Below the pieces are notes generated by a model. It was not told the origin of the DNA. It made no database searches and saw only the letters and a program-made list of their open reading frames with translations. Both the position numbers and the translations under genes were made by a program. This document shows, one piece after another, positions 24,573-33,198 of a DNA stretch of 64,000 nt; within the stretch, counting starts at the first letter, position 1; each line of letters opens with the position of its first letter. This DNA is from Elusimicrobiota bacterium (GTDB taxonomy: Bacteria > Elusimicrobiota > Elusimicrobia > UBA1565): positions 1 through 64,000 of the forward strand of contig JBAZVI010000012.1 of the NCBI GenBank assembly GCA_041660925.1, written 5' to 3'.

Positions 24573-25855
24573 TGCTGGTCGGAGAGTCCCTGCGCACCGG
24601 CTTCCTCGAGATCTGGTCGCACAAGATGCGCTCGTTCTTGAGCTTCTCGGCCATCGCCTTCGGGACGGCGGCCATCCTCTACACTTTCGCCGAGGTCCAC
24701 TCGATGTCCGTGCGCCGGGAGAAGGCCTTCGAGCTCGCCGGCCCCGGCCGCCTCGAGATCTCCGGCAAGCGCGACTATGTCTCGCGGGGGCTCTCGAAGG
24801 GGCTCACCCTCGGCGACGCCCGCGCGCTGCGCGCCGCCTTCCCCTCGCTCTACATGGTCTCCCCGACCGCCACCCGCTACGGGACGCTCTTCCAGGACGG
24901 CGCGTTCCACAACGACGACGTCTCCGCCATCGGCGTCGACGTGGACTGGGCGCGCCGCGACTGGGTCTACACGACCCGCGGCCGCTTCTTCAACGAGCGC
25001 GACGTGGAGGAAGCCTCCCGCGTCTGCGTCATCGAGGAGCCGGGGGGCTGGGTGACCAAGCCCTTCTGGGCCCGCTTCTTCACGACGAGCAAGTTCGAGG
25101 AGTACATCCTGCGCAACGACGTGCTGGGCCGCCGCGTGCGCCTGGGCGACCACCTCTTCACCGTCGTGGGCGTGCTGCGCAACCCGCCGCGCGACCAGGA
25201 CCCGCGCTGGTTCAACCGCCGCTTCGGCCGCGGCGGCACCGTCTACGTCCCCATCACGGCCCACCAGCGCTACCTCACCCGCAACCGCGGCACCGTCGAC
25301 CGCATCGATGAGCTCGTCGTGGACACCGGCGCGGAGGCCACCGTCCCGGCCATGAAGCGCGCCATCGAAGCCCTGCTCACCGTCCGCCACCGCGGCGAAG
25401 CCGACTTCGAGCTCGAGGACTTCCGCGAGACGGTGCAGGGCATCCTCAACCAGCAGCGCCAGTACGCCGTCGCCGTCATGGCCGTCGGCATCATCGCCAT
25501 CCTGGCCGGCGGCGTGGGCATCATGAACGTGACGCTCGCGACGATCTTCTCGCGCGTGCGCGAGATCGGCATCCGCCGCGCCATCGGCGCCACCCGGGCC
25601 GACATCCTCGTGCAGTTCGTCATCGAGGCCATGCTGCTCGGGCTCTTCGGCGGGGTCGCGGGCGTCGCGCTCGGGATGACAGGCGTCTACACCATCGCCC
25701 GGCGCCCCGGGATGGGCAGCGAGGTCGTCCCGCTCGCCTGGTGGCACCTGCTCGCCACCCTCTCCATCGCCGTCGGCGCCGGGTTCCTCTTCTCGCTCTA
25801 CCCCGCCTACCAGGCCTCGAAGATGGACCCCGTCGAAGCCCTCCGCTACGAATAG
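24572..25855 (+). CDS. MacB-like ABC permease
   Basis: 427 aa; the ATG overlaps the ATPase stop by one base (TGATG). One N-terminal membrane helix (FLSFSAIAFGTAAILYTFAE) is followed by a large periplasmic MacB_PCD domain (~45-290). The FtsX-type C-terminal three-helix bundle follows, with VGIIAILAGGVGIMNVTLAT, SRVREIGIRRAIGATRADIL and YPAYQASKMDPVEALRYE. This is the mechanotransmission permease of a MacAB-TolC-like exporter for peptides, lipids or antibiotics. The stop at 25855 is only 9 bp from the transposase element. Confidence 0.93.
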   Translation: MLVGESLRTGFLEIWSHKMRSFLSFSAIAFGTAAILYTFAEVHSMSVRREKAFELAGPGRLEISGKRDYVSRGLSKGLTLGDARALRAAFPSLYMVSPTATRYGTLFQDGAFHNDDVSAIGVDVDWARRDWVYTTRGRFFNERDVEEASRVCVIEEPGGWVTKPFWARFFTTSKFEEYILRNDVLGRRVRLGDHLFTVVGVLRNPPRDQDPRWFNRRFGRGGTVYVPITAHQRYLTRNRGTVDRIDELVVDTGAEATVPAMKRAIEALLTVRHRGEADFELEDFRETVQGILNQQRQYAVAVMAVGIIAILAGGVGIMNVTLATIFSRVREIGIRRAIGATRADILVQFVIEAMLLGLFGGVAGVALGMTGVYTIARRPGMGSEVVPLAWWHLLATLSIAVGAGFLFSLYPAYQASKMDPVEALRYE

Positions 25856-25864
25856 CCAATAGCC

Positions 25865-26945
25865 GGTGCCTGCTACCACACTTTTACACTTTCAAATTCG
25901 AGAGCTTTCGCCACAGGGCTGCATGGGATCTTCGAAAATCTTTCCATCAGATATCGCTTTCGATATCCCCCACCTTCATCCTCAATGAGGGATCCCGCAT
26001 GTACTGCCTGCGCATCTTCCTTAGCACGTTGCAGAGAGAACGGGCCGATCGGAATCCGACCGCACCGGCGATATCCTCGAGGCGGAGGGAGGTCCTCTTC
26101 CTCAACAACCATACGACGATCCAACGGGCCTCCTGAACTCGCCGGTCGTTCCCCCTCCCGCGATGAAGAGACTTCATGCTCTTCGAATCACACCCGTACT
26201 CGCGAGCGACTTTCTCAAATATCATTTCGGGCGCATCATCTCGATGGAGCTGCAATCCCGTCCCATCTCCCCCATGAACGTGATCGCGATCCGCGCCGAA
26301 GTACCATGCCTCGTCCGGAGGGACCTCCTTCGTCTCCATGCGCGCGACGGTAAACCTGTAGAAATCTGCCAGCGCATCCGCCCCGGCATATATCGACAGC
26401 AACTCATCCTTCCTGATGAATCCCTTGCTGCCGCTCTGCAGATACTCTCGGAAGCTGCTCCAGCGGTATGCTTCTGGCGTCTCGACGATACCCGCACGAA
26501 CGGGATTCATATGGATATACCGTCCCACTTCGTGAAGGTAGGCCTCGTCCCATATGCATTCCGACCAGAATCGCCGCTGAAACACATGCCCGATATGCGA
26601 ATGCCCTAGGTTGAACAGCCTCGCATATCGCCCGTTCAGCCATTCAATCGCTTCGGACATATTCGCCTTCAGGGTACGCAAAAGAAGGTGGAGGTGATTC
26701 TCCATCAGGCAATATGCATGCGCCTGCAGGGAGTACCTCTGGCACGCGTCGGCAAGCAGCTCAAGATAGAGTCCGTAGTCCTCCTCCGTCGTAAAAATGG
26801 ACTGCTTATTATTCCCACGCGCAGTCACGTGGTAGAATAAGCCAGCCTGATTGATTCTCAGCGCTCTTGCCATCCTCACATGATTACGATCCATCATCCG
26901 AAAAAGTTCCATCCTGAAAAGTGTAAAAGTGTGGTAGCAGGCACC
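25865..26945. mobile_element. REP-associated/Y1 transposase unit with 25-bp inverted ends
   Basis: 25865-25889 and 26921-26945 are perfect 25-bp inverted repeats (right end reads GTGTAAAAGTGTGGTAGCAG then GCACC), with a further five bases matching after a one-base gap. The unit is 1,081 bp and less GC-rich than its surroundings. It encodes one transposase on the minus strand. It fits exactly between the permease stop (25855) and the mutY start (26952). I see no target-site duplication. Confidence 0.85.
25947..26873 (-). CDS. Y1 (HUH) transposase, RAYT/IS200-like
   Basis: 308 aa from the ATG at 26873, where the typical N-terminus MARALRINQAGLFYHVTARG begins; upstream in-frame ATGs at 26894 and 26897 are alternatives. 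The metal-binding HUH pair is in MENHLHLLLRT. The motif GRYIHMNPVRAGIV contains a likely nucleophilic Tyr. The C-terminal ~80 residues carry a helix-turn-helix resembling the DnaA-like tail of TnpA-REP relatives (LEDIAGAVGFRSARSLCNVL). These enzymes nick and join single-stranded DNA at palindromic REP ends. The gene looks intact, so the unit may still be active. Confidence 0.9.
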   Translation of the reverse strand: MARALRINQAGLFYHVTARGNNKQSIFTTEEDYGLYLELLADACQRYSLQAHAYCLMENHLHLLLRTLKANMSEAIEWLNGRYARLFNLGHSHIGHVFQRRFWSECIWDEAYLHEVGRYIHMNPVRAGIVETPEAYRWSSFREYLQSGSKGFIRKDELLSIYAGADALADFYRFTVARMETKEVPPDEAWYFGADRDHVHGGDGTGLQLHRDDAPEMIFEKVAREYGCDSKSMKSLHRGRGNDRRVQEARWIVVWLLRKRTSLRLEDIAGAVGFRSARSLCNVLRKMRRQYMRDPSLRMKVGDIESDI

Positions 26946-26951
26946 AAGAAG

Positions 26952-27929
26952 ATGAGGAAAGGGTTGTTGTGTTGGTACGATGGGAAGCGTAGGAGGATGC
27001 CCTGGCGCGAGGAGACCAGCCCGTATCGGACCTGGATCTCCGAGATCATGCTCCAGCAGACGCAGGTCTCGACGGTGGTCCCGTACTTCGAGCGCTTCCT
27101 GCGCCGCTTCCCGACCCTCACGGCCCTCGCGCGGGCGCCTGAAGGCGAAGTCCTGCGGCTCTGGGCCGGACTCGGCTACTACTCCCGCGCGCGAAATCTG
27201 CTGAGGGCGGCTCGGACCGTCGTCGCGGAGCACGGCGGACGCCTCCCACCCGACTATGAGGCCCTGCGGCGCCTCCCGGGCTTCGGCCCCTACACCGCGG
27301 CCGCGGTCGCTTCCATCGCCTTCGGACGTCCCCATGCCGTGCTCGACGGGAACGTCGCCCGCGTCCTGTGCCGTTTACACGCCCTTCGCGGCGACCCGCG
27401 CCGCCCAACCCTCATGCGGAAACTGCAGACGCTCGCGCAGGAGGCGCTCGACCTCCGCCGCCCCGGCGACTGGAACCAGGCGATGATGGAGCTGGGGGCG
27501 ACGGTCTGCCTGCCCTCCCCCGCGCAGCCGCTCTGCGGCGCCTGCCCGCTGCGCGAGCGCTGCCGCGCACGCGCGCTTGATCTGCAAGAGAGGATCCCGC
27601 CAGCACGCAGAAAGGCCTCCACCCTCCATGTCCGCATGGACCTGCTGCGCATCGAGCAGACTGGACATATCCTGCTTTGGCGACGCGCTCTAGATGAGCC
27701 GCTCCTCCCCGGTCACTGGGGACTCCCGGAACGCCGTCATCTGCCGAGCGCCCCCATCGGAGGGATCCTGCGTCGTTGTCGCCACTCGATCACACGCCAC
27801 GACATCTACGCCATTGTTCACAAGGCGTCGGCCCCGACTCGTCTACCTGCCTCCGCGCGATGGTTCTCCTCTTCCAGCGCCAGAAAGACCCTCATCGCCT
27901 CGCTTTGGATGAAAGCGCTCTCAGCATGA
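26952..27929 (+). CDS. mutY: A/G-specific adenine glycosylase MutY
   Basis: 325 aa from the ATG at 26952; a longer in-frame extension would run through the transposase unit end and is rejected. Catalytic Glu31 is in ISEIMLQQTQV and Asp132 in VLDGNVARVLCR. The helix-hairpin-helix is at 103-125 (EALRRLPGFGPYTAAAVASI). The 4Fe-4S cysteines are C186, C195, C198 and C204, spaced 8-2-5 instead of the usual 6-2-5. A NUDIX-like C-domain for 8-oxoG recognition follows. The enzyme removes A mispaired with 8-oxoG. The mobile unit ends 6 bp before the start codon, so its original promoter may have been displaced. Confidence 0.92.
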   Translation: MRKGLLCWYDGKRRRMPWREETSPYRTWISEIMLQQTQVSTVVPYFERFLRRFPTLTALARAPEGEVLRLWAGLGYYSRARNLLRAARTVVAEHGGRLPPDYEALRRLPGFGPYTAAAVASIAFGRPHAVLDGNVARVLCRLHALRGDPRRPTLMRKLQTLAQEALDLRRPGDWNQAMMELGATVCLPSPAQPLCGACPLRERCRARALDLQERIPPARRKASTLHVRMDLLRIEQTGHILLWRRALDEPLLPGHWGLPERRHLPSAPIGGILRRCRHSITRHDIYAIVHKASAPTRLPASARWFSSSSARKTLIASLWMKALSA

Positions 27930-27962
27930 GCAGGGTGTTTCCCGCCGCTTTAAACGTTATAT

Positions 27963-27972
27963 GGCAGGCACC
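27963..27972. repeat. Possible solo remnant of the transposase-unit end
   Basis: GGCAGGCACC resembles the outer edge of the right end of the unit at 25865-26945 (AGCAGGCACC), in the 63-bp gap after mutY. Nine of ten bases agree, which could be chance. Confidence 0.25.
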
Positions 27973-27992
27973 AGAGTTGATATGATGGGGGC

Positions 27993-28541
27993 ATGGACCC
28001 TCTGCTGATCGCCGGCATCGTGCTCGGATTGGCTCTTCCGATCGGAATCTACTTCTTCCGCGAGAGCCGCTACCGGAACCCCGCCGCCCGCTGGCCCGCC
28101 CTGGCCGCCAGTCTGAGCTTCACGTACGCCGACTCCCCCCCGCGCCTCTCGGGCCGCTGGAAGGAGCGCGAGGTCCTGCTCACCGCCGTCGAAGGCGGGG
28201 CGGTGCTGTCCTGCGCGCTGCGCCCCGGCGGGGCCTTCCGCGTGGAGGCCGGCCCGAAGGAGCTTTTGGAGAAGGAAGCGGGGATGGTGGTGCCCGACCG
28301 GGTCCGAGTGCCGGACTCCGCGCTCGACGCGAAGCTCCTCGTGCGCGCCCAGCCCGAGGAGGCCGGAGCAGCCCTCGACCTCAACGTCCTGCGCCGCCTG
28401 CTGGAGTTCCCCGGAGCCCGCGTGCTCGCGACCCCGGGCCGCGCGGACCTGCGCCTGAGCGAGCCCCCCTCGGAAGCCGCGCAGGTGCGCCAGGCCGCCG
28501 ACATCGTCGTCGCGCTCGCCGACTCCCTCGACCCGCAATAG
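27993..28541 (+). CDS. Membrane-anchored protein of unknown function
   Basis: 182 aa. One N-terminal transmembrane helix (LLIAGIVLGLALPIGIYFF) is followed by a basic stop-transfer (RESRYRN) and a 150-residue soluble part that would lie in the cytoplasm. It contains GRWKEREVLLTAVEGGAVLS and VRAQPEEAGAALDLNVLRRL. I recognise no family or catalytic motif. GGGGGC lies directly before the ATG. It is bounded downstream by two hairpins and seems to be monocistronic. Confidence 0.75.
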   Translation: MDPLLIAGIVLGLALPIGIYFFRESRYRNPAARWPALAASLSFTYADSPPRLSGRWKEREVLLTAVEGGAVLSCALRPGGAFRVEAGPKELLEKEAGMVVPDRVRVPDSALDAKLLVRAQPEEAGAALDLNVLRRLLEFPGARVLATPGRADLRLSEPPSEAAQVRQAADIVVALADSLDPQ

Positions 28542-28549
28542 CAGGAAGT

Positions 28550-28570
28550 CCCGCAGGGAACTCCTGCGGG
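28550..28570 (+). terminator. Hairpin after the unknown membrane protein
   Basis: CCCGCAGG (28550-28557) pairs with CCTGCGGG (28563-28570) around GAACT, followed by CTTG. It starts 8 bp after the stop codon. Confidence 0.6.
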
Positions 28571-28589
28571 CTTGCATTCCAGCGTCATG

Positions 28590-28620
28590 GACAGGACATC
28601 CCCGGAAGGGATGTCCTGTC
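28590..28620. terminator. 13-bp bidirectional hairpin between convergent genes
   Basis: GACAGGACATCCC (28590-28602) and GGGATGTCCTGTC (28608-28620) form a perfect stem with loop CGGAA. The right arm overlaps the stop codon of the minus-strand fibre-like gene (28619-28621), so it can serve both converging transcripts. Confidence 0.75.
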
Positions 28621-29899
28621 AGTCTAGTCGGAGGATCTCGACGGCATGGTAGCTCGAGTACGCCCAGATGTTGAGCGCCACGGCCGGATAGTACGCCATC
28701 CCCACCGTATCGCCGGGCACGAGGTTGGTGATGAAGCCGCGCGGCGGGTACTGCGCCCACCAGCCCGCCGGATAGTACCCATGGTCCCAGCCGACGGTCG
28801 AGGACATCGACAGGCAGTTCGCGCTCCCGTTTATGGACGGACAGACGCAGGCGACGTTGCCGGTGGCGGCGGTGGGCTGCATGAGCGTGTGCAGGCGGAT
28901 GAGGTAGGTCCCGGCCCTGTTCACCGTGATGCGGCCGGTCCCGTTATGAACGAAGGTCTCCGGCGAAGTGTTGGCCGAGACTCCCCAGGTGAGGCCGAGC
29001 GCCGCGATGTCGGTCCAGGTGCTGAGGGTATGATTGCCGGCGCAGCCGCCCGAGCACGAGGTCATGGCGATGTGGATGAACGCCGCGCTTTTGGACTGCA
29101 TCCTCGTCGCCACGAGCGTGCCGTTGACCGTCAGCGTGCTCCCCACGCTCATCGTCCCGTCCACGGAGAGCAGGGCCGTCGGGGTCGTCGTCCCGATGCC
29201 GACCTTCCCATCGCCCTGGACGAGGAAGAACTCCTGGCCCGGCGAGCCCCCGCGTGAGGCCGTGAAGATCTGGTTCGCTGCGCCCGCGTTCGCGCTGCTC
29301 ACGTGCAGGCGCGCCGCCGGGGAGGCCGCGCCGATGCCGACCCGCCCGGAGTTCAAGACCCGCAGGCGCTCGGAAACTCCGGTCTTCAGGGAGATGTCTC
29401 CGCTGTTGTTCGCGTCGGTGTCCGCGGCCAACAGAGCGTCCCCCGCGCTCGCGACGGAGGCCGCCGTCGAGGTGTTGAGGGCGCTGAAAGCGAAGGCGGA
29501 AGCCTGCAGGCGCGTGCGCGGGGAGAGCGCCTCGAAGCCCGCGCAATCGTCGTCCGGGTCCACCCGGACCTCGAGCCAGAGCGCCGCGTAGTCCGAGAAG
29601 TACGAGGCCGGGATGCCGCCGACCGTCTGCGAGCCGACCTCCACGTTGTAGCCGCCGTTATGGACCGGCACGCCGTCGGCCGCGCAGCGCTGCTCGGTCC
29701 AGAGGGCCGCGCCTCCGGAGGCCTGCGCGAAGAGCCGGAACTCCATGTCCTTCGCCTTGTTCACGGGGAGGTTCGTCGCCTTGTCGCTCAGAAAACCCTT
29801 GTGGTGCAGGGTCGGCGTGACGGCGGCCTCCGCCGTCGCCGAGAGGGAGGCGCCGAGGAGCAGGAGGCCTGCGAGGAAGCGGCGGATTGTTCTCATCAT
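28619..29899 (-). CDS. Secreted fibre-like protein, paralogue 1 of a tandem triplet
   Basis: 426 aa. A signal peptide (FLAGLLLLGASLSATAEA) is followed by an N-domain (~25-145; GFLSDKATNLPVNKAKDMEF and DDDCAGFEALSPRTRLQASA). Next is a middle part with G-I-G repeats typical of trimeric fibres (RVGIGAASPAARLHVSSA, KVGIGTTTPTALLSVDG). A C-terminal ~150-residue C1q/TNF-like head follows (HNGTGRITVNRAGTYLIRLH), with Cys pairs CSGGC and CVCPSINGSANC. Probable homotrimeric surface or secreted adhesin head; this is structural inference. The start codon shares one base with the upstream paralogue stop (TGATG), implying coupled translation. Confidence 0.82.
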   Translation of the reverse strand: MMRTIRRFLAGLLLLGASLSATAEAAVTPTLHHKGFLSDKATNLPVNKAKDMEFRLFAQASGGAALWTEQRCAADGVPVHNGGYNVEVGSQTVGGIPASYFSDYAALWLEVRVDPDDDCAGFEALSPRTRLQASAFAFSALNTSTAASVASAGDALLAADTDANNSGDISLKTGVSERLRVLNSGRVGIGAASPAARLHVSSANAGAANQIFTASRGGSPGQEFFLVQGDGKVGIGTTTPTALLSVDGTMSVGSTLTVNGTLVATRMQSKSAAFIHIAMTSCSGGCAGNHTLSTWTDIAALGLTWGVSANTSPETFVHNGTGRITVNRAGTYLIRLHTLMQPTAATGNVACVCPSINGSANCLSMSSTVGWDHGYYPAGWWAQYPPRGFITNLVPGDTVGMAYYPAVALNIWAYSSYHAVEILRLD

Positions 29900-31179
29900 C
29901 AGTTCACACGGACGACGTCCAAGGCCATGTAGGTATCGTGCGCCCAGTACGTCAGGGTCTGGACCGGGTCGTACGCATAGCCGATGGTGGTCCCGGCCGG
30001 CAGGGTGCGGATGAAATCGAAGGGCCCGTTGTACTGCGTCCACCAGCCCGCCGGGTAGTAGCCGAGGCGGATGCCGCAGGCGGACTGGTTGGGAGAGCAG
30101 TCGGCGCTCCCGTTGATGGACGGGCAGAAGTACGCGGCGTAGTTGGCGTCGGCGACGGGGATGAGCATGGCGTGGAGCCGGATCAAGTAGGTCCCCGCCT
30201 TATTGACGGTGATGCGGCCCGTGCCGTTATGGCTGAAGGTGTCGGGCGCGGTGTTCGAGCCCAGGGTCCAGGAATAACCCTGGGCCGCGATGTCCGTCCA
30301 GGTGCTGAGCGCATGATTGCCGCCGCAAGGGCCGCCGCACTGGCTGAGGTAGATCTCGATGTACTCCCCGCGATAGGAGTCGAAGAGGTTCGCGGTCACC
30401 GCGCCGCTCACTGTGAGCGTGCTGTTGACGGCCGTCTTGCCGTTGACCTCGAGCAGCACGCCGGAAGGGCTCGTCGTGCCCACGGCGACCCGGCCGTCGC
30501 CCCAGACGCGCACGAGCTCCTGCATCGTCCCCGTCCCGCTCGAGACCCGAAGGACCTCGTCGGTCGAGACCGCTCCCGCGCTGCTCACGTGCAGGCGCGC
30601 GACGGGCGTCGCCGTGCCGAGACCGACGCGCCCGGCGCTCTGCACGCGCAGGCGCTCGGCGGCGCCGGTCTTCAAGACGACGTCGCCGTTCCCGTCGGCG
30701 TCGGTATCGGCGCTCACGGCCATGTCGCCGGTGATGGCGGCATACGCCGCGGTCGAGGCGACGAGCGCGCTGAAAGTGTAGGCGGCCGCCTCGAGCCGGA
30801 CTCTCGGGGAGAGCGCCTCGAAGCCCGCGCAGTCGTCGTTCGGGTCCACCGCGACCTCGAGCCAGAGCGCCGACCGGTCGGAGACGACGGAGGCCGGGAT
30901 TCCGCCGGCCGTCTGCGAGCCGATCTCGACCTGGTAGCGGCCGTTGCTCACGGGAACGCCGCTCGCGCCGCAGCGCTGCTCGTTCCAGACGCTCGCGCCC
31001 CCGGCCGCCTGGGTGAAGAGCCGGAAATCCATGTCCTTGCCCCCCCCGAGGGGAAGGCCGGTGGCCGCGTCGGTCAGGTAGCCGCCGTACGAGAGGGTCT
31101 GGGTGATGGCCGCTTGCGCCGGGAGCGCGAGGCACGCCGCGAAGACGAGCCCGGGAAGGAAGGCCGTCGAGGGCAGCAT
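29899..31179 (-). CDS. Secreted fibre-like protein, paralogue 2 of a tandem triplet
   Basis: 426 aa, the same length as paralogue 1. The signal peptide is AFLPGLVFAACLALPAQA. The same three parts follow: N-domain (YGGYLTDAATGLPLGGGKDM), G-x-G/T-x-P fibre motifs (RVGLGTATPVARLHVSSA, RVAVGTTSPSGVLLEVNG) and a C1q-like head (HNGTGRITVNKAGTYLIRLH) with CGGPC and YFCPSINGSADC. The ATG shares one base with the stop of paralogue 3. Sequence identity to its neighbours is clear but incomplete, so the copies have diverged in the head region, which would allow different ligands. Confidence 0.82.
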   Translation of the reverse strand: MLPSTAFLPGLVFAACLALPAQAAITQTLSYGGYLTDAATGLPLGGGKDMDFRLFTQAAGGASVWNEQRCGASGVPVSNGRYQVEIGSQTAGGIPASVVSDRSALWLEVAVDPNDDCAGFEALSPRVRLEAAAYTFSALVASTAAYAAITGDMAVSADTDADGNGDVVLKTGAAERLRVQSAGRVGLGTATPVARLHVSSAGAVSTDEVLRVSSGTGTMQELVRVWGDGRVAVGTTSPSGVLLEVNGKTAVNSTLTVSGAVTANLFDSYRGEYIEIYLSQCGGPCGGNHALSTWTDIAAQGYSWTLGSNTAPDTFSHNGTGRITVNKAGTYLIRLHAMLIPVADANYAAYFCPSINGSADCSPNQSACGIRLGYYPAGWWTQYNGPFDFIRTLPAGTTIGYAYDPVQTLTYWAHDTYMALDVVRVN

Positions 31180-32501
31180 CAGTTCACCTTCTCCACCGAC
31201 ATGGACGTGTAGTTGTCGTAAGCCCAATACGTGAGCGGCCAGCTCGAGGACGGATAATAGGACCAGCCCACGGTGTTTCCGGCCGAAAGCGCCCGGATGA
31301 ACTCGTAGGGGCCTCCCATCCTCGCCCAATAGGCCGCTTCGTTGTAGCCGTGCTTCAGGCCGTTGGCGGCGCTGTTGGGGGTGCAGCTCCCGGCGGAGCC
31401 GTTGACGGAGGGGCAGACATAGCAGATCCAGGAGCCGGCGACGCTGGGCATGAAGAACGCATAGAGCCGGATCCTGTAGAGCCCGGCCTTGTTCACCGTG
31501 ATGCGTCCGGTACCGTTATGGACGAAGGTCTCCGGCGAGGTATTGATGGCCTGCGTCCAGGCGTAGCCCTGAGCGGCGACGTCGGTCCAGGTGTCGACGG
31601 TATGGGAGCCGCCGCAGCCGCCGCCGCACTGGTTCAGCCGGATGTGGATGAAGGCCGACTTGGCGGCCCCCATGGTCGTCGCGACGAGATTCCCGTACAC
31701 CGTCATCGTGCTGTTCACCTGCGCCTTGCCGGCCACGGCAAGGAGCGCCGCGGGCGCCCCCGTCGAGATGCCGACCTTCCCGTCGCCCATGACGGTCAGA
31801 AGCTGCTGTCCCTGCCCGGTCCCGCTCGAGACGAGGAGGATCGCATCCCCCGCCGCCGCGCTCGCGCTGCTCACGTGCAGCTTCGCCGCGGGGGCCGAAA
31901 CGCCGACGCCGACGTTCCCGGCGTTGAGGACGCGCATCCTCTCGACCCCGCCCGCCTTCACCACGAGGGCCCCGGAGCCGTTCGCGTCGGAATCCGCGAC
32001 GAGCACCGCGTCCGCCGCGTTGCCCACGGAGGCCGCCGTCGACACGCTCAGCGCGTTGAACACGAAGGGCGCGGTGAGCAGGCGCACGCGCGGACTCAGC
32101 GCCGCGAAGCCCGAGCAGTCGTCGTTGGCGTCGACGCGGACTTCCAGCCAGAGCGCCGAGCGCTCGAGGAAGCGGGCGGAGGGGACGCCGCCGGCCGTCT
32201 TCGAACCGATCTCGACCTCATAGCGCCCGTTGAGCACCGGGACGCCGTTGACCCCGCAGCGCTGTTCGTTCCACAGGCTCGAGCCGCCGGAGGCCTGGGA
32301 GTAGAGGTGGAACTCCATGTCCTTCGTCTTGTTCGTGGGGAGGCCCGTGCCCGTATCCTTGAGGAAACCTTCGTAGTCGACGCTCTGCGTTATGGCGGCC
32401 CGCGATGGGGCCGCGAAAAAAACGACCGCGAAGAGCGCCCGGGCCAGGAAGCGGCCGGTGCGGACGCGCGCGCGAGTGGTCGTATGAGACATCCAGCTCA
32501 T
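31179..32501 (-). CDS. Secreted fibre-like protein, paralogue 3 of a tandem triplet
   Basis: 440 aa from the ATG at 32501 (ATGA overlap with the HTH gene); the ATG at 32492 would give 437 aa. The longer n-region of the signal peptide (RTGRFLARALFAVVFFAAPS) has several Arg residues. Then comes the same architecture as its two neighbours: N-domain (YEGFLKDTGTGLPTNKTKDM), G-x-G/S-x-P motifs (NVGVGVSAPAAKLHVSSA, KVGISTGAPAALLAVAG) and a C1q-like head (HNGTGRITVNKAGLYRIRLY) with CGGGC and YVCPSVNGSAGSC. It is the first fibre gene in the transcript. Confidence 0.82.
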   Translation of the reverse strand: MSWMSHTTTRARVRTGRFLARALFAVVFFAAPSRAAITQSVDYEGFLKDTGTGLPTNKTKDMEFHLYSQASGGSSLWNEQRCGVNGVPVLNGRYEVEIGSKTAGGVPSARFLERSALWLEVRVDANDDCSGFAALSPRVRLLTAPFVFNALSVSTAASVGNAADAVLVADSDANGSGALVVKAGGVERMRVLNAGNVGVGVSAPAAKLHVSSASAAAGDAILLVSSGTGQGQQLLTVMGDGKVGISTGAPAALLAVAGKAQVNSTMTVYGNLVATTMGAAKSAFIHIRLNQCGGGCGGSHTVDTWTDVAAQGYAWTQAINTSPETFVHNGTGRITVNKAGLYRIRLYAFFMPSVAGSWICYVCPSVNGSAGSCTPNSAANGLKHGYNEAAYWARMGGPYEFIRALSAGNTVGWSYYPSSSWPLTYWAYDNYTSMSVEKVN

Positions 32502-33058
32502 TCTATGTCATTAGGGCGCGTGTTTTTCATTTCCGCGCCGCGAAGTCCGCCGGATCCGACGTCCGCCGAGGGGTTCCCCCTCGGCGCTTCGTTTGCGACA
32601 TAATCTTTCTGCGCTTGAATCCATTCTCTCGCGAGAACGCGCTGGCATTGACGGACGCCCAGAAGCACGCCGAAGCGCGTCATGAGATGCGATTGGAGGA
32701 CCCGCCCGCTCCAACGGCCGGCCGGCCAGCCCCAGCGCGAAGGAAGCGCGCGCAGCTCCTCGCGCAGTCGCGCTCGCGCCGCGGGATCCAGCAGGGAGGG
32801 ACGCCCGGGCGGCGGGACCCCGCGCAGCGCGGAGATCCCGTCGATATCGGCGCGCCGGACCCAGGCGGAGACGGTGCGCGGGCTGCGTCCGATCGAGCGC
32901 GCCGCCGCGCGCGCGCTCATGCCGCGCAGGACCATGAGCACCGTCTGGAGGCGTCGATGATAGCGCGCGTCTCCGGAGGTCCGGAATTCACGGTCGAGGT
33001 GCCAGCGCAGCGTCTGCGGGTCGCGGACCCGCAGCGTCCGGCGGCGGAGAGATTCCAT
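32498..33058 (-). CDS. IS630-type helix-turn-helix protein, stand-alone, possible regulator
   Basis: 186 aa. The N-terminal HTH (RRLQTVLMVLRGMSARAAAR, then SIGRSPRTVSAWVRRAD) and a second winged-helix region (RPSLLDPAARARLREELRAL, then GRVLQSHLMTRFGVLLGVRQ) match the DNA-binding half of IS630/Tc1-like transposases. The DDE catalytic domain is absent. The protein ends in a Gly/Asn-rich tail (APRGNPSADVGSGGLRGAEM). It could be a transposase remnant, but it is intact, heads the fibre-gene transcript through an ATGA overlap, and faces the giant gene across a 208-bp gap. A domesticated regulator is therefore likely, though unproven. Confidence 0.75.
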   Translation of the reverse strand: MESLRRRTLRVRDPQTLRWHLDREFRTSGDARYHRRLQTVLMVLRGMSARAAARSIGRSPRTVSAWVRRADIDGISALRGVPPPGRPSLLDPAARARLREELRALPSRWGWPAGRWSGRVLQSHLMTRFGVLLGVRQCQRVLAREWIQAQKDYVANEAPRGNPSADVGSGGLRGAEMKNTRPNDIE

Positions 33059-33198
33059 TCTCGCATGTAAGCATTTTTTTCCGTCGTTTTCAACCCAATC
33101 GGAACAGTCGGAAGGTTTCTGCGGGTTATATTCGTCTCGCGCAATATATTCTTGACTGGAAAAGACAGGAATGGAGTTTTAAACGTTTATTCGCGCCC

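Noticed and set aside
26880..26951. MutY start 24 codons further upstream
   Set aside because: Those codons lie in the inverted end of the transposase unit; family homology begins at the ATG at 26952.
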